A stretch of 64,000 bases of DNA, from contig NZ_LVEM01000003.1 in NCBI RefSeq assembly GCF_001641335.1, positions 243,202 through 307,201 of the forward strand, read 5' to 3'. The DNA is from Bradyrhizobium stylosanthis. GTDB lineage: Bacteria; Pseudomonadota; Alphaproteobacteria; Rhizobiales; Xanthobacteraceae. The first letter of the stretch is position 1. The number at the start of each line of letters is the position of its first letter. Below are positions 8,856-16,027 of this stretch, in pieces. A program made the translations under genes and the position numbers. The notes beneath the pieces are model-generated. The model made no database searches and was not told the DNA's origin. It saw only the letters and a list, made by a program, of their open reading frames with translations.

Positions 8856-9632
8856 ATGCCGCGGAAGCTGATCGATATTTCCGTCCCCCTGCGAAACGAC
8901 GTGACGTCCGATCCGCCCGGCAATCATCCGACCATCCACTATATCGACCACCAGCAGGGCCTGCCGCGCATGCTGCAGTTCTTCGACGGCCTTCGGGCGG
9001 AAGACCTGCCGGACGGCCAGGGCTGGGCCGTCGAACAGGTCTCGCTGTCGACGCACAACGGCACGCATCTCGACGCGCCCTGGCACTTTCATCCGACCAT
9101 GAACCACGGCGAGCGGTCATGGACCATCGACGAGGTGCCGCTGGAGTGGTGCTTTCAGCCCGGCGTGAAGCTCGACTTCCGGCATCTGCCCGACGGCTAT
9201 GTCGTGACTGCCGGCGACGTCGAAGCGGAACTCAAGCGCATCGGGCACAGGCTATCGCCGCTCGAGATCGTCGTCGTCAACACCAGCGCCGCCGCCAAAT
9301 TCGGCGAGGCCGATTACGTCAACTCCGGCTGCGGCATGGGCTATGAGGCTACCATGTATCTGCTCGAGCGCGGCGTGCGGTTGACCGGCACCGATGGCTG
9401 GAGCTGGGACGCGCCGTTCGTCTACACCGCGAAGAAATATGCCGAAACAAAAGATGCCGGCCTGATCTGGGAAGGCCACAAGGCGGGCCGGCACATTGGC
9501 TATTGCCATCTCGAGAAGCTGCACAATCTCGATCAGCTACCCTCGACCGGATTCACTGTCTCGTGCTTCCCTGTGAAGATCGAACGCGCCTCCGCGGGCT
9601 GGACCCGCGCGGTCGCCATCATCGACGGTTAG
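8856..9632 (+). CDS. Cyclase-family (kynurenine formamidase-like) metal hydrolase
   Basis: This 258-residue protein belongs to the Pfam cyclase/KynB superfamily. The metal-binding signature HNGTHLDAPWHF is near residue 80, and C-terminal GHKAGRHIGYCHLEKLHNLDQLP follows. The family includes arylformamidases, isatin hydrolases and cyclic amide or lactone hydrolases that use Mn or Zn. The start ATG 8856 has GAGGA 6 bases upstream; an in-frame ATG at 8850 is an alternative. Divergent from the TRAP operon with a shared palindromic operator, it may hydrolyse the transported compound or a precursor (inference). Confidence 0.85.
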   Translation: MPRKLIDISVPLRNDVTSDPPGNHPTIHYIDHQQGLPRMLQFFDGLRAEDLPDGQGWAVEQVSLSTHNGTHLDAPWHFHPTMNHGERSWTIDEVPLEWCFQPGVKLDFRHLPDGYVVTAGDVEAELKRIGHRLSPLEIVVVNTSAAAKFGEADYVNSGCGMGYEATMYLLERGVRLTGTDGWSWDAPFVYTAKKYAETKDAGLIWEGHKAGRHIGYCHLEKLHNLDQLPSTGFTVSCFPVKIERASAGWTRAVAIIDG

Positions 9633-9642
9633 GTCGAAGCCG

Positions 9643-10371
9643 TCACTCGCCGTCGAGGCCGCTCTCGGCGAGCTCGCGCAGGGCATCGGTATCGAGCACC
9701 ACGATGGCGCCGTGCTCCAGGCGAACCCAGTTGCGACCGGCCCAGGCGCGCAATTGCTTGTTGATGCTCTCGCGCGTCATTCCCACCATCTCGCTGATCT
9801 CCTGCTGCGTGATGGCGAGCGTGCCGCTGCCGGAATCGAGCTTGCGCTCCTCGGTGAGACCGAGCAGCGCGCTTGCGAGCCGGCCCGGAAGATTTTGCAG
9901 GATCACCTGCTCGACCTGCTGGCTGGTCCAGCGCAGACGCGCGCAGAGCAGCTCGATGAACTTCATCGCGAGCGCCGGTTGACTCTTCACGAACGGCAGG
10001 AAGTCGCGCCGATCGATGATGTAGAGCTCGCAATTGGTGTTGGCGGTCGCATCCGCCGAACGCGGCGCACCGTCGAGAACCGCGATCTCGCCGAAGATCT
10101 CCCCAGGGCCGATGAGATTGAGAATGGCATTCCGCCCGTCGGGCGACGAGGAGGATATCTTCACCGTCCCCGTGATCACCGCGAACAGATTGTTTCCGGG
10201 ATCGCCCTTGGCGGCAATCGTCGCCCCGCGCTTCACGGTCGTGTGCTTGGCGTAGCGGCAGAGCTGGTCGAGCGCCTCCGGCTCCAGATCCGCGAAGATC
10301 GGGTGCTTGCGCAGGACCGATAATTTGTTGCCCGCCGCTTGTCGGGGGTCGCCGGTCTTGTCCTGAGGCAC
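9643..10371 (-). CDS. Crp/Fnr-family transcriptional regulator (no Fe-S cysteines)
   Basis: This 242-residue protein has an N-terminal cyclic-nucleotide-type beta-roll (IGPGEIFGEIAVLDGAPRSADATA, typical of Crp proteins) and a C-terminal winged helix with recognition segment ITQQEISEMVGMTRESINKQL. The FNR cysteine cluster is absent, and the E-x-x-S-R recognition pattern of FNR/FixK is replaced by RESINKQ. It therefore should not read the FixK-type boxes in this region. The effector could be a cyclic nucleotide or none. It lies tail-to-tail with the cyclase gene. Confidence 0.88.
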   Translation of the reverse strand: MPQDKTGDPRQAAGNKLSVLRKHPIFADLEPEALDQLCRYAKHTTVKRGATIAAKGDPGNNLFAVITGTVKISSSSPDGRNAILNLIGPGEIFGEIAVLDGAPRSADATANTNCELYIIDRRDFLPFVKSQPALAMKFIELLCARLRWTSQQVEQVILQNLPGRLASALLGLTEERKLDSGSGTLAITQQEISEMVGMTRESINKQLRAWAGRNWVRLEHGAIVVLDTDALRELAESGLDGE

Positions 10372-10640
10372 GCCGCTGGGCTCCTAAGACTGCGAGGCAC
10401 TGGAGTTCCTGCGTAGTCAGTGTTGCCCGGCTTTTCAACCGGAAAGCATGCGCGCGGTTTGAGGCAAATGCGGCGAAAATGCCTCCTCCCGGTTCGGGGG
10501 TCGGCACCCGAAGGATGCGCCAATGCGTCCCCGTCGATGCAGAGTTGCAGGCCCCGCAGGCCCCTGTTGCGTTGAGGCGCTGCGAAACGGCCAACAAACG
10601 GCTTCGCTCAAATCGGCGGCCGGGGCTCTGCGATCGAGCT

Positions 10641-10769
10641 TCAACGCTTGGAATCGAGGTCTATCCGGGCGGCGCTGGATTGCCGGTCGGCCCATGCCAG
10701 AGCTACGCCAAAGGCGACGAAGACCGCCACCACGACTATGGTCACCAGCAACGCATCAGCAGGCATCAT
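10641..10769 (-). CDS. Small single-pass membrane protein, 42 aa, downstream of a perfect FNR/FixK box
   Basis: This short gene encodes 42 residues: MMPADALLVTIVVVAVFVAF, then GVALAWADRQ and a polar tail ending DLDSKR. One transmembrane helix fills residues 6-26. A GGAGGAG ribosome site sits directly upstream of the first of two ATGs (10769 and 10766). The perfect box TTGATCCGGATCAA is centred about 57 bp upstream of the start; with the usual -41.5 spacing, transcription would begin about 16 bases before the ATG. The function is unknown. Size and control recall small respiratory-complex accessory subunits, but no homology is claimed. Confidence 0.72.
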   Translation of the reverse strand: MMPADALLVTIVVVAVFVAFGVALAWADRQSSAARIDLDSKR

Positions 10770-10819
10770 GCTCCTCCCCAATGTTTGGGGGCATTATTTG
10801 CGACGGGTGCCGAGCGTCA

Positions 10820-10833
10820 TTGATCCGGATCAA
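10820..10833. promoter_or_regulatory. FNR/FixK box (perfect TTGAT-N4-ATCAA)
   Basis: TTGATCCGGATCAA is a perfect match to the FNR/FixK consensus. It is placed for class II activation of the 42-residue membrane peptide gene (start 10769, leftward). Confidence 0.85.
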
Positions 10834-10863
10834 GAATCCGGGAGCTGCTGCGGAAAAGCCGCC

Positions 10864-11577
10864 TCAGGCCGCGGCGAGGGCCTCAACACGGGCCTGGTCG
10901 AGCAGGCTGACACCGCCCTGAATGATCTCGATCGCGCCGTGGCGTTCGAGCTTGGTGAAGGTGCGGCTGACGGTTTCGATGGTGAGGCCCAGATAGTCGG
11001 CGATGTCCTGGCGGCTCATCGGAAGGGAAACCGTGTCGGAAGGCGCGTTGAGCATGAACAGCCGCTCGCGCCAGCCAAGCAGAAAGCTTGCGACCTTCTC
11101 GTCCGCCGAGCGGCGGCCAAGCAGAACCATGTGGTCGCGGGCCTGGCTCAGCTCACGAATGGCCAGCTCGTTGATCCGCCTGAGCAGTTGCGGACGATCC
11201 TCGATGAATCGGCCGAAGGGCCCTTTCGCAAACTGGCACACGGTCACCGCGCCGATCGCATCGGCCGAGAAATTGTGACGACCGGAAAGATTCATGCCCA
11301 GGAAATCGCCGGGCAAGGCAAAGCCGACGATCTGCCGCCGGCCGTCGGGCAGCAGCTTGTACAGCCGCATGACACCTTCGAGGACATTGTAGAACGAGGT
11401 CGTGATGTCCTCCTCGGAGAACACGGTCTCGCCCGAGGCGAAATGGACCCGACGTCCGAGATGCTCGAACTGCCTCAGCTCCGCCGCATCCAGCGAGGCG
11501 CAAACGGCCGATCCACGTACGGCACAATCGCTGCAAAAATGCCCAGTCGACTCAATTGTAACCACGGAAGGCTTCAT
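10864..11577 (-). CDS. fnrN: FnrN-like oxygen-sensing transcriptional regulator
   Basis: This 237-residue Crp/Fnr protein carries an oxygen-labile [4Fe-4S] signature: Cys15, Cys18 and Cys26 (C-x2-C-x7-C, the FnrN/FixK1 spacing), plus a central Cys in GAVTVCQFAKGPF. The winged helix MSRQDIADYLGLTIETVSRTF contains the E-x-x-S-R pattern that reads TTGAT half-sites. I chose the ATG at 11577; the frame continuing to 11859 crosses the divergent promoter. A box at 11665-11678 lies about 95 bp upstream, suggesting auto- or cross-regulation by FixK2/FnrN. It is the likely local reader of the eight boxes between 10.8 and 24.3 kb, together with any FixK elsewhere. FixK1 naming is an alternative. Confidence 0.88.
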   Translation of the reverse strand: MKPSVVTIESTGHFCSDCAVRGSAVCASLDAAELRQFEHLGRRVHFASGETVFSEEDITTSFYNVLEGVMRLYKLLPDGRRQIVGFALPGDFLGMNLSGRHNFSADAIGAVTVCQFAKGPFGRFIEDRPQLLRRINELAIRELSQARDHMVLLGRRSADEKVASFLLGWRERLFMLNAPSDTVSLPMSRQDIADYLGLTIETVSRTFTKLERHGAIEIIQGGVSLLDQARVEALAAA

Positions 11578-11664
11578 CCACCGCTCCAAGCACAGGTCCC
11601 GCTCCGCCCCCAGGGCTGAGTCCACCACGCGCGGATGCATTTTACTGCGCTGCCACAAATGCGA

Positions 11665-11678
11665 TTGACCCAGATCAA
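11665..11678. promoter_or_regulatory. FNR/FixK box in the fnrN / cytochrome c divergent promoter
   Basis: TTGACCCAGATCAA matches TTGA-N6-TCAA. For the rightward cytochrome c gene, a -41.5 placement puts the transcript start near 11713, 24 bases before the ATG. For leftward fnrN it would give a leader of about 53 bases, so control of both is possible. Confidence 0.8.
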
Positions 11679-11736
11679 TTTTGGTCTCCCTGCCCGCTCT
11701 ATTCTGCGCCGAGCGTTCGACGGGATCCCGCCCTCC

Positions 11737-12054
11737 ATGTTTCAGCATGCCCTGCGCCAGACCCTGATTGGTCTCGTTCTCATCACGCCTGCGCTGGCGG
11801 CCACGACCGCGGAACAACGCGGCAAGGCGTTTGCACGGGCCAATTGCGCGCGCTGTCATGCCATCGATCGGGTCTCAAAGAGCCCGCTCAGGATCGCGCC
11901 GCCGCTGCGGACCCTGCACCAGCGTTATCCGATCGAGGCTCTCGAGGAGGCTCTGGCCGAAGGCATCTCGACGGGCCATCCCGACATGCCGGCCTTCGAG
12001 CTCAATCCGGACCAGATCCACGATCTCCTGTCCTACCTGAAGACGCTGGAATAG
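11737..12054 (+). CDS. Small periplasmic c-type cytochrome
   Basis: This 105-residue protein has a signal peptide (cleavage near ALA-ATTAEQ) and one haem-binding CARCH motif near residue 38. The distal Met is probably in GHPDMPAFELNPDQI near residue 85, the usual class I arrangement. It would shuttle electrons in the periplasm, plausibly to a high-affinity oxidase or nitrogen-oxide reductase under low oxygen, given the FixK-type box upstream. It is divergent from fnrN and convergent with the mla operon. Confidence 0.9.
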   Translation: MFQHALRQTLIGLVLITPALAATTAEQRGKAFARANCARCHAIDRVSKSPLRIAPPLRTLHQRYPIEALEEALAEGISTGHPDMPAFELNPDQIHDLLSYLKTLE

Positions 12055-12060
12055 ACGGCC

Positions 12061-13164
12061 CTAGACCGCCTGCACCGTCCAGCCGATCAGCTCCTTGGCG
12101 ATTCGGGCAAAAGCCACATCAAACGCTGCGACCGCGGCCGCAGGCTCGACCTTGTCGAGCTTCTCGCTGGCCTCGATGATGCGGGATGCGATCACCTTGC
12201 CGTTCTTGTCGACGATCCGCGCCGACAGCGCGATCTCGACCCGCGTGTCGCCCTCCATGGCAATGCGGAAGCGCCTGATGTCGATCAGAAGCTGGTAGTC
12301 GGCCTGGCCAAGGTCGGAGGTGCGCAAGGGCGCGTGGGCAATGTCGTAATTTTCAAAGCTGTCGATCAGCCGCGCCTGCACCAGTTTTGGAATGCTGTCG
12401 GCCCAGAGGAATTCGGCAAAGCCCGGATTGTCGCCCGCGGGCGAGAACAGCATGCGCTGGGTCTGGAGCATCGCGACCGCGGTCGGCTCGGGAATGGCCA
12501 GCGACGCAGACAGGGTCTTGCCGGCCGGGCCAAGATTTTGCGGCGTGCGCAGGTCGTAGGTGACCTTCTGGGCGGGCGCCCCTCCACCGGTCATCTTCTC
12601 CAGGCCCGCCAGGATGCCGTCGATCTTGCCGGTGTTGCGGGCGAGCCCGTCGGAGAAGGTCTTGAGATTGGCGATGGTGTCCTTCAGCGGGCCGGAATTG
12701 TCCTCCAGCACGGTATCGACCCGCCGCAGCGCATCACGCGCGGCCTGCGTCATGCTCTGGCCTGCGCCGGCCTCGGCGATCAAGGTCAGGGGCTCACCGG
12801 ATTTGGCAACGATCACGCCGCCCTCCAGTGTCACCACCGGCACGCCGGTCAGCCCCTGGAAATCGAGACCGACCTTGGTGTCGGCGCGCACGGGCGTTGC
12901 CGACGCAACCGAGATCGTGGCGTTGACGAAGCGTGGATTATCCGGAGCAAGCCCGAGCTGGGTCACCTCGCCGACGCGGATGCCGTTGAACAGCACGCCG
13001 GCGCCGACCAGCAGACCCGGCACCGGTCCCTGGAATTGCACCTGATAGTTCGTGCGCGGCCCGATGCCGCCGGTGTTGTTCAGCCAATAGACGAAGCCGA
13101 ACACCGCGACGATCGCGGCCAGCACGAAGCTGCCGATCAGCACGTAGGGAGCGCGGGTTTCCAT
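12061..13164 (-). CDS. MlaD/MCE-domain protein fused to a PqiC-like lipoprotein domain
   Basis: The 367-residue protein has an N-terminal membrane anchor (about residues 8-28) and an MCE/MlaD domain (about 38-115, with GLLVGAGVLFNGIRVGEVTQLGLAPDN). The C-terminal half from about residue 200 resembles the ABC-transport auxiliary component PqiC (LPQTQRMLFSP-like segment near ADSIPKLVQARLIDSFENYD, then VEIALSARIVDKNGKVIASRI). In most bacteria these are separate proteins, so this is a natural fusion. It is the periplasmic lipid-binding component of the downstream-most gene in the Mla-type operon, with 3 bp to the ATPase. Confidence 0.87.
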   Translation of the reverse strand: METRAPYVLIGSFVLAAIVAVFGFVYWLNNTGGIGPRTNYQVQFQGPVPGLLVGAGVLFNGIRVGEVTQLGLAPDNPRFVNATISVASATPVRADTKVGLDFQGLTGVPVVTLEGGVIVAKSGEPLTLIAEAGAGQSMTQAARDALRRVDTVLEDNSGPLKDTIANLKTFSDGLARNTGKIDGILAGLEKMTGGGAPAQKVTYDLRTPQNLGPAGKTLSASLAIPEPTAVAMLQTQRMLFSPAGDNPGFAEFLWADSIPKLVQARLIDSFENYDIAHAPLRTSDLGQADYQLLIDIRRFRIAMEGDTRVEIALSARIVDKNGKVIASRIIEASEKLDKVEPAAAVAAFDVAFARIAKELIGWTVQAV

Positions 13165-13167
13165 GTC

Positions 13168-13941
13168 TCATCTCATCTCGTGTTGCAGCATCTGCGAGCG
13201 CTTGCCGTGGAAATAGGCGCGCACCCAGGGATGCTCGGATTGCAGCAATTCGCGCATCGGGCCGATCGCCACGATCTTGCCGTCGGCGAGCGCGGCGACG
13301 CGGTCGCAGACCGTGGTGAGGCTCGCCAGATCGTGGGTGACCATGAACACGGTCAGCCCTAGGGTCTTCTGCAGGGTCTTGATCAGCGCGTCGAAATCAC
13401 CGGCGGCGATCGGATCGAGGCCGGAGGTCGGCTCGTCCAGGAACAGGATCGGCGGGTCGAGCGCGAGCGCGCGCGCCAGCGCCACGCGCTTGGTCATGCC
13501 GCCGGACAGCTCCGCCGGATATTTGTCGGCATCCTGCGCGCGTAGCCCGACCATCTCAAGCTTGGCGATCGCGATCTCGTCCATCAGCTCCTGCGACAGC
13601 ACGAGGTTCTCGCGCAATGGAAACTGGACGTTCTGACGCACCGTCAGCGAGGAGAACAGCGCGCCTTGCTGGAACAGGATGCCCCACGTCGTGGCCGCAC
13701 CGTCCTTGCGACCTCCGGTCGGCTGTCCCATGACCTCGATGATCCCGCCCCGGCGCGGGATGAGGCCGATGATGGTCCGCATCAGCACCGACTTGCCGCC
13801 GCCAGACGCCCCCACCAGCCCGAGGATCTCGCCCCGTCGCACATCGAGCGACAGATGATCGAGCACGGTCTGGCGGCCGAATCCGACCACGAGGTCGCGG
13901 ACCCTTATCGCGAACTCTTCCTGCTGTTCGCCCATCGTCAC
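13168..13941 (-). CDS. mlaF: Mla-type ABC transporter ATP-binding protein
   Basis: This 257-residue ATPase has Walker A GASGGGKS (residues 44-51), the signature LSGGMTKRVALARALALDPP and Walker B ILFLDEPTSGLDP, the pattern of MlaF-type lipid-transport ATPases. It energises intermembrane phospholipid (or other hydrophobic) transport with the permease and MCE protein encoded alongside. It overlaps the permease gene by 4 bp. Confidence 0.93.
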   Translation of the reverse strand: MTMGEQQEEFAIRVRDLVVGFGRQTVLDHLSLDVRRGEILGLVGASGGGKSVLMRTIIGLIPRRGGIIEVMGQPTGGRKDGAATTWGILFQQGALFSSLTVRQNVQFPLRENLVLSQELMDEIAIAKLEMVGLRAQDADKYPAELSGGMTKRVALARALALDPPILFLDEPTSGLDPIAAGDFDALIKTLQKTLGLTVFMVTHDLASLTTVCDRVAALADGKIVAIGPMRELLQSEHPWVRAYFHGKRSQMLQHEMR

Positions 13942-15074
13942 ATTCCGATCGATGCGAAGAAGATCGCGAACAGGCCGTCGAGCACGATCACCAGGAAGAT
14001 CGACTTCACCACCGACGTGGTCGTCTGCCGCCCGAGCGACTCGGCGCTGCCCTTGACGCGCAGGCCCTCGCTGCAGGCAACGATCCCAATCACCAGCGCC
14101 ATGAACGGCGCTTTCAGGATGCCCACCTCGAAATGGGTGACGGAAATGGCCTCATGCAGACGCGCGATGTAGATCGCCGGTCCCATGTCGCCATAGAACT
14201 GCGCGACCAGGCCGCCGCCATAGAGTGCCGCAATCGATCCGATGAAGGCCAGGATCGGCAGCGCGATAACCAGAGCCGCAACGCGCGGCAGGATCAGGAC
14301 GTCAACGGGATCGAGCCCCATGGTCGAGAGAGCATCGATCTCCTCGCGCATCTTCATCGAACCGAGCTCGGCGGTATAGGCGCTTCCCGAACGTCCCGCG
14401 ACCATGATGGCGACGATCAGCACCCCGAGTTCGCGCAGCACCAGGATGCCGACCATGTCGACAGTATAGGACTCTGCGCCGAACCTGCGGAAATGGAAGA
14501 AGCCCTGCTGGGCGATGATGGCACCGATCAGGAAGGTGATCAGCACGACGATGGGAATGGCCTGCCAGCCGATGCGGTAGAGCTGGTAGACCAGCGACGT
14601 CAGCCGCAGCGTTCGCGGCCGGCGCAGCACGCCGATGACGGCCATGAACAAAGCACCGAGCATTTGAAGAAAGATCGTGACGTCTTCACGCGCATCGACC
14701 GTGGTCTTGCCGAGGTCACCGAGCCTGAGCAGCACCGGATTTGGCGCAGCCGCAGGCGGCGGCGTGTGGCGGTTGACTTGGCGGACCTCGTCCAGGAGAC
14801 CGCTGAAATGGTCGGCGACACCGACGAATTCGGCCGATCTGCCCGACGATGCGGCCCGGCGCGACAACTTCTCCAGGACCCAGGCGCCCAGCGTGTCCAG
14901 CGCGCTGATGCCCGACATGTCCAGGGTCACAATTCTCGACCGCTCGACCTCGGCGCCGACCGAGCGGGACAGCGTTTCGAGCCTTGTCACATTCGCTGCA
15001 GTCCAGGGCCCTTCAGGGCGCAGTTTCAGCGCATCGCCAGACGGCGTTGCCAGCAACAGCGGTTCGGAGTTCAC
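13938..15074 (-). CDS. mlaE: MlaE-type permease with N-terminal STAS domain
   Basis: In this 378-residue protein, residues 1-110 form an STAS-like domain (VTLDMSGISALDTLGAWVLEKL), here fused to the permease as in many alphaproteobacteria. The MlaE permease follows, with several membrane segments and FLIGAIIAQQGFFHFRRFGAESYTV and MVAGRSGSAYTAELGSMKMREEIDALSTMGLDP. It is first in a leftward operon mlaE-mlaF-mlaD. A FixK-type box (15143-15156) sits about 75 bp upstream of the start, so the transporter appears to be induced under low oxygen. The substrate is presumably phospholipid, by family. Confidence 0.92.
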   Translation of the reverse strand: MNSEPLLLATPSGDALKLRPEGPWTAANVTRLETLSRSVGAEVERSRIVTLDMSGISALDTLGAWVLEKLSRRAASSGRSAEFVGVADHFSGLLDEVRQVNRHTPPPAAAPNPVLLRLGDLGKTTVDAREDVTIFLQMLGALFMAVIGVLRRPRTLRLTSLVYQLYRIGWQAIPIVVLITFLIGAIIAQQGFFHFRRFGAESYTVDMVGILVLRELGVLIVAIMVAGRSGSAYTAELGSMKMREEIDALSTMGLDPVDVLILPRVAALVIALPILAFIGSIAALYGGGLVAQFYGDMGPAIYIARLHEAISVTHFEVGILKAPFMALVIGIVACSEGLRVKGSAESLGRQTTTSVVKSIFLVIVLDGLFAIFFASIGM

Positions 15075-15142
15075 GCTTCACCTCATCGGGACGATTGGTC
15101 CCCATTCAGCCGCCACTTCTAGGCCAGCATGTGGCGGCCGGT

Positions 15143-15156
15143 TTGACCTGTCTCAA
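15143..15156. promoter_or_regulatory. FNR/FixK box upstream of mla operon
   Basis: TTGACCTGTCTCAA fits TTGA-N6-TCAA. A -41.5 placement puts the leftward transcript start near 15108, 34 bases before mlaE. It is paired with a second box for the rightward unit 20 bp away. Confidence 0.75.
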
Positions 15157-15176
15157 CACCGGGGCCGCCTCCCCGC

Positions 15177-15190
15177 TTGACGCAAATCAA
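15177..15190. promoter_or_regulatory. FNR/FixK box upstream of the DUF883-like gene
   Basis: TTGACGCAAATCAA fits TTGA-N6-TCAA. It is centred 62 bp before the rightward ATG at 15246, which gives a leader of about 20 bases with the usual class II geometry. Confidence 0.78.
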
Positions 15191-15245
15191 GCCCGCGCGC
15201 GTCAGCGGCCCTAGGTTCGTTTCATTCAATGGAGGCATCAGATCC

Positions 15246-15521
15246 ATGTTCGACAGCGACAGGATGAGCGAAGAACTGCGGACGTTGAAGGTGGACGTCA
15301 CGCGTCTCTTGAGCACGGCCGGCGAGGAGATGCTCGAGAGCTCGAAGGAGCGCACCGAGGCCCTGGCCGATCAGATCAAGGCCGCGCTGGCCGAACTCGG
15401 CGAGACCGTCGGCGAGGAGCAGGAACAGCTTCAGGGCCTCATTGCGGATCGCCCGATTACGTCGCTCGCTTCGGCCTTCGCGCTCGGCGTGGTCGTGGGC
15501 TTCATGCTGAGGAGACACTAG
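15246..15521 (+). CDS. DUF883/ElaB-YqjD-like small membrane-anchored protein
   Basis: This 91-residue protein has a long amphipathic, probably coiled-coil helix (about residues 5-65, rich in Glu, Lys and Leu) followed by a C-terminal hydrophobic anchor LASAFALGVVVGFMLRRH. That layout matches the ElaB/YqjD/YgaM family, stationary-phase tail-anchored proteins linked to ribosome association in E. coli. I chose ATG 15246, which follows the FixK-type box at the expected distance. The next gene starts immediately at its stop. Confidence 0.8.
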   Translation: MFDSDRMSEELRTLKVDVTRLLSTAGEEMLESSKERTEALADQIKAALAELGETVGEEQEQLQGLIADRPITSLASAFALGVVVGFMLRRH

Positions 15522-16019
15522 GTGAATAGCGAGAATGTCGTCAAACATCTGCGCGTGCTGTGGCGCACGGACAGGATCATCGCAGAGATCAGGATGCGCC
15601 ATCTCCTGATGGGACTCGGCCTGCGCGCGTTTGCAGCATTGATTGCGGCATTCGGGCTCCTGATGCTGGAGCTGTCGGCCTATTTCGCGCTGGTCCAGAT
15701 CTGGAGCGCCATTGCGGCGGCCGCCATTCTGGGTGCCCTCAATTTCGTCATCGCCGCTGTTCTGTTCATCGTCGCGGGCCGCGCTCCGTCCGGCCGCGAC
15801 ATCGAGCTCGCCAATGAGATTCACGGCGCATCCATCGAGGCGCTTCAGCTCGAGGCCCGCGCGCTGCAAGCGCAGGTCTCAGGCGCAGTGCATCATCCGC
15901 TCAGCACGATCGTGCCGGTGCTGGTGCCCCTGATCGCGATCATCGTCAAGTCGTTGCGAACCAGCGCCAGAACGTCTGCGAGGGCACCTGCAGCCGCAAA
16001 TTCGGAAGCGCCCTCCTAG
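15522..16019 (+). CDS. YqjE-like (phage holin family III/DUF1469) membrane protein
   Basis: This 165-residue protein starts with GTG directly after the previous stop. Two strong transmembrane segments (about residues 33-55 and 60-85: LRAFAALIAAFGLLMLELSA and AAAILGALNFVIAAVLFIVA) are flanked by charged regions, with a third hydrophobic stretch near residues 128-143. YqjD-YqjE-type pairs are common in proteobacteria, and the coupling to the DUF883-like gene supports this call. The molecular function is not established; a membrane-stress role under microoxia is inferred from the upstream box. Confidence 0.78.
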   Translation: MNSENVVKHLRVLWRTDRIIAEIRMRHLLMGLGLRAFAALIAAFGLLMLELSAYFALVQIWSAIAAAAILGALNFVIAAVLFIVAGRAPSGRDIELANEIHGASIEALQLEARALQAQVSGAVHHPLSTIVPVLVPLIAIIVKSLRTSARTSARAPAAANSEAPS

Positions 16020-16027
16020 GGGCGTGC

